Origin: Notospermus geniculatus
Taxonomy: Eukaryota > Nemertea > Pilidiophora > Heteronemertea > Lineidae
NCBI GenBank assembly: GCA_002633025.1
Contig: NMRB01002958.1
Coordinates: forward strand, 1-64,000
Direction of reading: 5' to 3'
Length of the DNA: 64,000 bases
The translations under genes and the position numbers were made by a program. Positions 56,774-64,000 of this stretch are shown here, in pieces. How positions within the stretch are numbered: the stretch's first letter is position 1; each line of letters begins with the position of its first letter. Under the pieces are notes generated by a model, which was given only the letters and a program-made list of their open reading frames with translations, was not told where the DNA came from and ran no database searches.

Positions 56774-58620
56774 NTGTGCTATAACTCAGGAACGACTTGA
56801 CCCAGAGCGCTCAAATGTGCTATGTGGCTCCCTCTAGATGACCTTTATGTGCATGTGAAGTTTTGGCCCGATCGGACATCCAATATGGCCACCAGGCGGG
56901 ATAACCCAGCAATCATTGAAGTCCTGCAACTTGGGAATGACTTGACCCAGATTGCTCATAACTGACATGTACCTCTCTCTGTCATTACACTGTATGTCCA
57001 AACGAGTGAGCACATGGTCCATGGACCATTTCATTGGTTTCTGCCACCTGGTGGCCAAACTGAGAGTCGAATGGGATCGAAACTTGGTGTGGTGGGTCAT
57101 CTGACCTAGGGGTATATATGTACCAAGTTTGAGATCAATAGCTTCAGCATTTACGAAACGTGCCCTGCTAACGGACAACGACGGACGACGACGGACGCTG
57201 CACCATCGTAATAGCTCACCCCAGTGAGCTAATGATGTTAGATCTGTCAACCAGGGGGCACTATTCAACAAAATAAAACAAGAGCACTGCAAAGCAGTAC
57301 ATATGCCCCGACTTGAAGTGAAGAAATATCGGGGGGTTTTTAGCTCACCCGTGAGCTCTTCAGATGACCTATGACACCAAGTTTCGGTCCGATTCGATTC
57401 TTGGCTTGGCCTCCAGGTGGCCAAAACCAAAAACACAAAAAGTGCAATAACTCCTGAACTAATGACTTGATCAACTCCAAATTTTTATCGTAGGTGTATC
57501 TAATTAGGATACATAACATATATAACGGGTTTTTGATTTGACCTACTTTTCAAGGTCACAGAGGTCAAAGTTCGACAAAAGTAACGAACCTGCCACAGTT
57601 CTTCATTATTTCACCGAGCGTCTTCATATCTTGCATAAACGTGTATTGGAGGGGTACCTTCAAAAGTACTGAGTTTCGGCCCGATCGGACATCCAATATG
57701 GCCGCCAGGTGGCGTAACCTGAAAATCTTCTAAGTGCTATAACTCAGGAACGGCTTGACCCAGACTGCTCTAACTTGATATTTACCTCCCTCTAGATGAC
57801 CTTTACAAGCACGTCAAATTTCGTCCTGATTAAACTTCCAATATGGCCGCCAGGTGGCGTAATCCGAAAATCATCAAATGTGCTATAACTCAGGAACGAC
57901 TTGACCCAGACCCATTCTATTGTCTCGACGGTCACGTGTCAGTTATTGACCAATCAGCGTGGGGTTGGGGCGGGGTTGCACGATAATATGATAATGTTTT
58001 GGCGTTGTTTACATGGACTAATCATCGATTTTTGGCGATCGCGAAGACGATCAGTGGTCAATAATTTATCAATTTGAATCACTTTCTACCGCCGCCCACA
58101 TAGCTAGTTAGTTTAGGCACATCAGGCTTTTGGAAGTGACTTTTATTGGCCAATGTTGACAAAAAATGCACACAATGCACAGGGCAATGCATTGTGAATG
58201 TACTGCGGGGGCGCTGATGGTTGGGCCCTTTCCGCTTCGCTGATTTATGCTGATTGGCCATGTGCTAGGTGCGATAAGGCCTATTAATTTGTGGCCATCG
58301 CATCAGCAAACTTGACAGTCCAGCGACTATTCGAACCAAAATTTGGCCAAGCAATCGGCAGTAAACGATTCTTAATTATGTTTACTGAACGGAGTTTCTC
58401 ATTTAAAGACACTGCATGCTATGCCGATCAGACTGAAATAGCAGCAAAATTTGTCGGCAAGTCGCATATTTTTGCATGCAGATCGGCATCCAGGTGCCAT
58501 ATTGCAATGTGCTGTTCCATACATGTATACGCCCAGAGCTACCTGGGCACGAGTGCGTCGCACGGCAAACTGACGGAATGGGCTAAAACATAATGCCCCT
58601 CTCTTTAGAGAGTCGGGGCA
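56774..58620. repeat. AGCTCAC/GGCCGCCAGGTGGCG-type repeat block
   Basis: Several overlapping copies of a non-coding repeat. Diagnostic words are CAATATGGCCGCCAGGTGGC, TGCTATAACTCAGGAACG, GATGACCTTTACAAGCA and AGCTCACCCGTGAGCT. The block starts abruptly, mid-element, at the N at 56774. A TGCCCCGACT...GTCGGGGCA pair (57305, 58605) may bound a separate insertion. Other copies are at 21740-21970 and 63656-64000. Confidence 0.75.
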
Positions 58621-58713
58621 TAAAAACGTGGTATTTGAGGTGAAGGTTCCTTTTGATTTCCATACTGTACAGTGACTTCCGACGGGTTATCCCAGACCGT
58701 CACACATTATAAA

Positions 58714-58853
58714 AATGGTGCCCGTCGTGTCGGGCGGTAGAGCGAAATGTCACCCCGAGAAAGCCATGTTGCCCGAGGCGCTAGCCGAGGGCAACATTGC
58801 TTTCGAGGGGTGACATTTCGCTCTAGCGCCCGACACGACGGGCACCATTTTTT
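58714..58853. mobile_element. 140-bp near-perfect palindrome
   Basis: The arms AAAAATGGTGCCCGTCGTGT to ATGTTGCCCGAGG pair with the second half over about 65 bp each, meeting at CGCTAGC. No ORF. It may be a MITE or an inverted duplication. Confidence 0.85.
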
Positions 58854-59343
58854 ATATCGTACCGAAAGTCCTCAGAGAAGTTCTCGTGGCGTGTATCATC
58901 ACTCAAATCCGCAGTGCGCAGCATGTCATAGCTCAAAATCTCCGACAGTTTGGCCGTCAAAGGACGCAACGTCACAGCGTCAACACAGCGTTCAGCACGC
59001 AGTTTTGAACGTTGTCGGCAGTCATCAGCCTCTTCTACACCGGGCTTCTACAGCCACCGACAGCAAGCCGTATGGACGATTCGCTTTGTTTTCAACACGG
59101 TTTTCGCACCAGACCAACTACTTATGCTTAGAAACTGTGAGAGGTAAAGATTGAGTTGTATGCTCCCAGTGGTCTGTACGGACCGCTAAACTTTTGAACC
59201 GAGAACAAGGGGCAGTCTCGACGGAAGCATTTTGTGGGAAAACATCCCAACCGGAAATACTTTCCGGGCGAACATGCCGAAATGTTTACGGCTCACGTGA
59301 CTCCTCTCGGCCAATCACATTCGTGGAAACTTACTTGAGGTAC
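58854..59343. other. Non-coding stretch
   Basis: I see no gene-like signal. There is one open frame of about 135 codons crossing the palindrome edge, judged spurious. Confidence 0.4.
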
Positions 59344-59897
59344 GATATACCGGATTGTTCCCCCAATACCGCGCACAGTGTATGAAATCACCATGAATGG
59401 GGGCGGATACCAGGAAAAGGTGACTATGGTTCATAATTGGTGGATTCATGTCACGAGGGGTCTGCGGTAAACTGCAGTATTGATGAGGGGTTGGACTAGT
59501 GACGTCATTGGAAGAAAGTTTGCTGAGTGTTCACAATCGATCATCAGACAATAGTGTCAATCACTTTTACCACTGACCGTAATCATTTTGTGGTGATGAT
59601 GTTCGTTTCAATCGGGGTAATCGTGTAATTGTGTGGCGGTCCTGGAAAACCCGTCGGAAGTCGCTGAGTGATCAACAGGGGTTGTTAGATTGCCTGTGCA
59701 TTGATCGACTAACCTGTTACCGCATTCCCCATGTTCCCAGGGCCGCATTCCTGGCCAAATTCACGAGGGTACAACTGATCAAATCAGTATTCATGAGTGA
59801 CGAGCATGGGCATGGTAGGCGTGGAAAATAGGCCCTTGTCCGCCTCAGTATGATAATTTTAGGTGACTGCGTGGTATTGGGGGGACAATCCGGTATT
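59344..59897. mobile_element. Element with TACCGGATTGTTCCCCCAAT termini
   Basis: TACCGGATTGTTCCCCCAAT near 59347 and ATTGGGGGGACAATCCGGTA at about 59877-59896 are inverted. The interior is non-coding. Confidence 0.75.
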
Positions 59898-60022
59898 TGA
59901 AGTATCAATATCAGATTACATGATGTATTCAGCCTGTGACATTGTATCTTCTTTTTTTCCAGCGAAAAAAATACCTCATCAAACATGGGCTGAGCAATCC
60001 GTAAGGTTTGTATGATGTATGA

Positions 60023-61018
60023 TTAGGCCAAATAAAAATATACCTGTGGTTCCCATCACATCACGTGAGAAAAAATGGGTCGGTAGGTCGGTCATAACAA
60101 TTTTATTTTCTTTAAAATTTTATTTGTAAATTTGCCAAAAATGTGGAATAATCTGTTCTGTAAGGAAATAAAATGTCTCTTGTATTGTTTTTATGCCCCC
60201 GACTTCCGAAAAAGTCGGGGGCATTATGTCGTGGCGCGTGCGTCGGTGTCGGTGTCGTCGTCGGTGTCGTCGTCGGTGTCGGTGTCGTCGTCGGTGTCGT
60301 CGTCAGTGTCGGTGTCCGTTAACATTTGGTTTCCGTCAATTAGCTTGAGAACGCTTTGACCGATCAACCTGAATTTTTTTGTGAGGGTTGGTCTCTATGA
60401 GGGGACGGTTCCTTTCGATGACCAGCTCCGCCGCCCATCCAAGATGGCGGCTATGGTGGCCAGCGTGAAATCGGTTTCCGTCGATTAACTTCAGAACGCT
60501 TTGACCGATCAACCTAAATTTTTTTGTGAGGGTTGGTCTCTATGAGGGGACGGTTCCTTTCGATGACCAGCTCCGCCGCCCATCCAAGATGGCGGCTATG
60601 GTGGCCATCTTGAAATCGAGTTTCCGTTGATTAACTTGAGAACGCTTTGCACAATCAACCTGAATTTTTTGTTGAGGGTTTGCATCTATGAGGGGAAGGT
60701 TCCTTTCGATGACCAGCTCTGCCGCCCATCCAAGATGGCGGCTATGGTGGCCATCTTGAAATCGAGTTTCCGTCAATTAAGTTCAGATTCCTTCGCCCAT
60801 AAACAACATACCAGTCGGGGGCATATGCCACGCTCTGCGTTGCTGTTGTTTGCAATAAAATGTTTTGCAGTTGGGGGATTTTGAAGTTTGAGTCGGTGGT
60901 CGGTAGCACTTAAATTTTATTTTTTTCGTGCATTCCAATAAAATGTTACCAAGTCCACATTCAAAATTTGGGTCGGTCGGGTGACCGGAACCACAGGTAT
61001 ATTTTTATTTGGCCTTAT
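60023..61018. mobile_element. Element with GGCCAAATAAAAATATACCT termini carrying a nested element
   Basis: The outer ends GGCCAAATAAAAATATACCT (60025) and AGGTATATTTTTATTTGGCC (60995-61014) are inverted. Inside, 60190-60825 is a second element starting TGCCCCCGACTTCCG, with a GTCGGTGTCGTC minisatellite (60240-60320) and three and a half units of a roughly 145-bp repeat. Confidence 0.8.
60325..60815 (+). repeat. About 145-bp internal tandem repeat
   Basis: The units share GGTTTCCGTCRATTA, GAACGCTTTGACCGATCAAC, CTATGAGGGGACGGTTCC and CCCATCCAAGATGGCGGCTA. There are three full copies and a partial fourth. Confidence 0.85.
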
Positions 61019-61209
61019 TGAGGTTTTGAAAGTTTCCAAGTAGGAATTGATGTAACATTTGATTTTCAACTCCTTAATGGATGTCCATCAACTTGCAGTC
61101 TCTTGGGCAGGTGTGGATTTACAAGTAGGCCTACAGTCCACTCTCATTATACCGCCCCTCGATATCGCCACAGACAATTGATTTCCTCAGTTGAAGGCAT
61201 TTCAACATT

Positions 61210-61345
61210 GGGTGATTTCAAGGTTGGTGTTGGTGTTAGTGTTGGGTGTCAGTGTTGGTGTTGGTGTCTACCCAGACCCCCAAACACCATGGCAGGTGTT
61301 GACACCGAGTATGAACACTGGTGTCAACACCCGCCCCCCCCCCCC
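61210..61345. repeat. GGTGTT/AACACC simple repeat
   Basis: GTTGGTGTTGGTGT runs followed by the inverted AACACC-type words and a C12 tract. Confidence 0.6.
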
Positions 61346-61659
61346 ACTCAATTAATTTTGGCGGTACCTATGCTTGTACCAGAATTTCAGAGTGACACCC
61401 TTTGGTAGGGAACAAAAGTAATTATGACCCCTTATGAATGGGACCGAGGCAATATTTACCACCCTTTTTGAAGGACTTTGGTAATGGTATAAAATCTACC
61501 CCTTTAGTAAGGTGAACAAGAGGCCCACGGGCCTTGCGCTCAGCTGACTATGACCTGCCAACTGAAGAGGCTGAAAGAGGGTAAACGACATAAAAGTACG
61601 AATAGTACGTGTGCCTTTTTAATGGTTAGCAAGCAAAGCGTTCCTCGTGGAAATCAGTT

Positions 61660-62340
61660 CAGTGGAAAAGGGTTAATATCACTTCCTGAGTCGAAAAAGA
61701 TATCTTATCAGACCACTTGGGTAGGAAGGGGTTAATATTTCTTGGTGAATCAAGGTAGATGTTGTACCCATTGGTTGGGAAGGGGTTAATATCATTTCAT
61801 CAATCAAAAAAGATATCTTATCAGACCACTTGGGTAGAAGGGTTAATATCTCTTGGTGAATCGAGATAGATATAGTGAATACACCCACTGCGTGGGAAGG
61901 GGTTAATATCACCCTGTGAATCGAAAATCGTTTCAGACATGACTCTTATCAGACCACTTGGGTAGGAAGGGGTTAATATTGCTTGGTGAATCGAGATAGA
62001 TATCGTATTGGGTGGGAAGGGGTTAATTTTACTTCATGAATCGAAAAAGATGTCATCAGAGAGTTAATGGGTCATATGAATAAAGACTAGCAAATGCTTT
62101 TACTTCAGATTAGTACACCATTGCTTAGTGCATTTGTATTGCAAAATTCAAGTAAAAGCATTTGCTACTCTTTATTCATATGACCCATTTTGGGTGGGAA
62201 GGGGTCAATACCACATGTAGGCCTACATCCCTTGGTAAATCAATATGGAGCCTATTAGACCCCTTGGGAAGGGGTTATGTTGAGGTTCTTAGTGAATCGA
62301 GAGAGACGTAGGCACATCCATGGTGAACAGGGCGCTAGGC
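61660..62340 (+). repeat. About 60-bp degenerate tandem array (GGAAGGGGTTAATAT)
   Basis: GGAAGGGGTTAAT recurs roughly every 55-65 bp from 61665 to 62270, with CAGACCACTTGGGTAGGAAG and GTGAATCGAGATAGAT as unit parts. The array is interrupted by a MITE at 62066-62190. Confidence 0.8.
62066..62190. mobile_element. MITE inserted in the tandem array
   Basis: The arms AATGGGTCATATGAATAAAG and CTTTATTCATATGACCCATT are inverted, with AGCAAATGCTTTTACTT continuing the left arm, about 40 bp per arm. Confidence 0.85.
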
Positions 62341-62404
62341 CTAGCCCATAAAATCATCATTGCCATTCCTCTTGTTTGACTGACCTAATTCTATATCTGC
62401 AACC

Positions 62405-62911
62405 TACCGTATACGCAAATATTTTCGCGAATAAAAATTACCGCGAAAATCGCGAATTGGTCAATACCGCCGCGAATTCTATTACCGGTACACGCGAACC
62501 ATTTTCCAATCACCGACGATCCCATACATGCATAATACATTGTGGTAGACTGGTTCCTGTCTTTGCCGCTGCACTCCCGCTGGCACTCCCGTTCCGCTAG
62601 CGGAGCGCCAGCAGCTGTGTGGAGCGGCAACGACAGGAACCAGTCTAACATCATGGTTTGCACGTGACACTGATCTGTCAATCACTCAGCCATCATGGCG
62701 CCCCGCCAGCAGTGAGGTTGATTATGACGGCGCGGATTTCTTTCTTTTCGGTGGATTTCGTACCATAACTGTCACACTCGCCATTGAAAATGCAGTGTTT
62801 TTGAAATCTTACATCAGGACCCCAACCGCGAATATTTATCCACGCGAAAAGGTACTTTCGGACCCCAACCGCTAAATATTTTAGCCGTGAAAATATTTGC
62901 GTATACGGTAA
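62405..62911. mobile_element. Element with CCGTATACGCAAATATTTTC termini and an inner hairpin
   Basis: CCGTATACGCAAATATTTTC (62408) and GAAAATATTTGCGTATACGG (about 62889-62908) are inverted. Inside, 62547-62646 is a 100-bp hairpin starting AGACTGGTTCCTGTC and ending GACAGGAACCAGTCT. Confidence 0.85.
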
Positions 62912-63352
62912 TTCTATTTCTGCAACTTGTCTTTTCAATTGGAATATGCCAGCACTGGAGGCGTCGCACTTTTGTCGGATGTGTCTTCGGCAAAATTCAC
63001 GGCGGTACCGGAATTGGTGTTGAACGGCTAATCGCCTAACAACAATCTAAAAAAATAGTTTGCCCAGCCAGATCAACGAAGAAATTAGACTGGTCCCCTT
63101 AAGGGGACCACTAGTTCTCGCTTCATCCTCAGTGACCTCTAACGACGAATTGAGGAACGGGTGTCTTTCTTTGCGTGATCGCCTCGCGTGCGGACGTGCT
63201 TTTTTGGAGCTCTCGTTTCGCTTGTATTGTTCGGTCTTGCGTTGGGCTGTGCTTCCTGGTTTCGGCTATGGAATGTTTACACATTTCTTTTGGTCAGTAT
63301 AATTCGTATTTTTAGTCGTAATTTGTTTTCCGGCTTCAAGCTTTGCTTGGTT

Positions 63353-63655
63353 GCCGTGGATTTTGGCCAGCCTTTTTGGCTGTGGATTTTCCGGCTACTT
63401 GTAGCCGTGGATTTGTCCAGCCTGTGGGCTGTGGATTGTCCGGCCCTGGGTGAGGGCCGTGGATTTTGGCCAGCCCCTTGGCTGTGGATTTTCCGGCTAT
63501 GTAGCCGTGGATTTGTCCAGCCGGTGGGCTGTGGATTGTCCGGCCCTGGGGTAGGGGCCGTGGATATTTGCCAGCCTGTTGGCTGTGGATTTTCTGGCTG
63601 CTTGTAGCCGTGGGTTTTTCCAGCCGGGAGGGTTGTGGATTGTGGGGCTGTGGAT
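63353..63655 (+). repeat. Higher-order hairpin repeat, about 102 bp
   Basis: Four about 25-bp subunits of the form GCYGTGGATTTT.CCRGCC alternate in a fixed order. The quartet repeats at 63353, 63456 and 63557, the third partly decayed. Neighbouring GGCC/GGCT and AGCC ends can pair as short stems. Confidence 0.85.
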
Positions 63656-64000
63656 TTTTAGCTCACCCGTGAGCTATAGTCGTCATGCGGTGTCCGTCGT
63701 CGTCGTCCGTCGTCGTCGTCCGTTAGCAGGGCACGTTTTGTAACCGCTGGAGCTATTGATCTGAAACTTGGTACATATATACCCCTAGGTCAGATGACCT
63801 ATGACACCAAGTTTCGGTCTGATTCGATTCTTGGCTTGGCCTCCAGGTGGCCAAAACCAAAAACACAAAAAGTGCAATAAGTCCTGAACTAATGACTGGA
63901 TCATCTCCAAATTTTTATCATAGGTGTATCTAATTAGGATGACCTTTACAAGCATGTCAAATTTCGGCCTGATTAAACTTCTAATATGGCCGCCAGGTGG
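63656..64000 (+). repeat. AGCTCAC-type repeat, truncated by the window end
   Basis: It begins TTTTAGCTCACCCGTGAGCT, then GTCCGTCGTCGTCGTCCGT and CCAAGTTTCGGTC, and ends GCCGCCAGGTGG. It matches the block at 57340-57860. Confidence 0.8.

Noticed and set aside
58747-59154. 135-codon frame on the plus strand
   Set aside because: It begins inside the 58.7-kb palindrome, with no motif or splice context.
63188-63607. 139-codon frame with LWIFRL/LVAVD repeats
   Set aside because: It is created by the 102-bp hairpin repeat, which lacks stops in one frame.

Overview
This is nuclear DNA of an animal. All recognisable genes are split by short, mostly GT-AG spliceosomal introns (about 100 bp to 3 kb), and the proteins are conserved metazoan ones. 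The gene content, the many tRNA-derived SINEs and inverted-repeat (MITE-like) elements, and the recurrent taggcctac, accggta and tacatgta words fit a marine invertebrate such as a lophotrochozoan or non-vertebrate deuterostome. I cannot name the species. The assembly is a draft: it has N runs at 21971-22044 and 36566-36889 and single Ns at 613, 47689, 52012 and 56774. Several of these coincide with missing exons.

Layout. 1-9.6 kb is repeat-dominated: duplicated SINE, retroelement remnant, nested foldback elements and a 0.8-kb segmental duplication. 9.6-11.1 kb holds a small two-exon gene of unknown function (+). 11.1-14.3 kb is repeats with a decayed zinc-knuckle ORF (-). 14.3-26.2 kb is a Diaphanous-type formin (DIAPH, +) with two U12-type intron signatures and several phase-compatible candidate 3' exons. 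31.0-35.9 kb is an ISWI chromatin-remodelling ATPase (SMARCA5-like, -), complete except for its N-terminus. 35.9-40.1 kb is repeats and foldbacks. 40.17-43.32 kb is spartin (SPART, +), complete. 45.88-56.66 kb is the NUP98-NUP96 nucleoporin precursor (-), with a large block of NUP96 exons missing at one single-N join and its 5' end cut at another. 56.7-64 kb is almost entirely nested repeats, hairpins and tandem arrays.

The four large genes lie in two convergent pairs (DIAPH/SMARCA5 and SPART/NUP98). The SPART and NUP98 poly(A) signals are only about 130 bp apart. The genes serve separate cell functions (actin nucleation, chromatin remodelling, lipid droplet/endosome biology, nuclear pore), so no operon-like pathway is implied. 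The most interesting observations are the candidate alternative C-termini after the DIAPH autoregulatory domain, the U12 introns, a SINE core shared between two unlike tRNA heads, the hairpin higher-order repeat at 63.35-63.65 kb, and the match between exon loss and single-N joins in NUP98.
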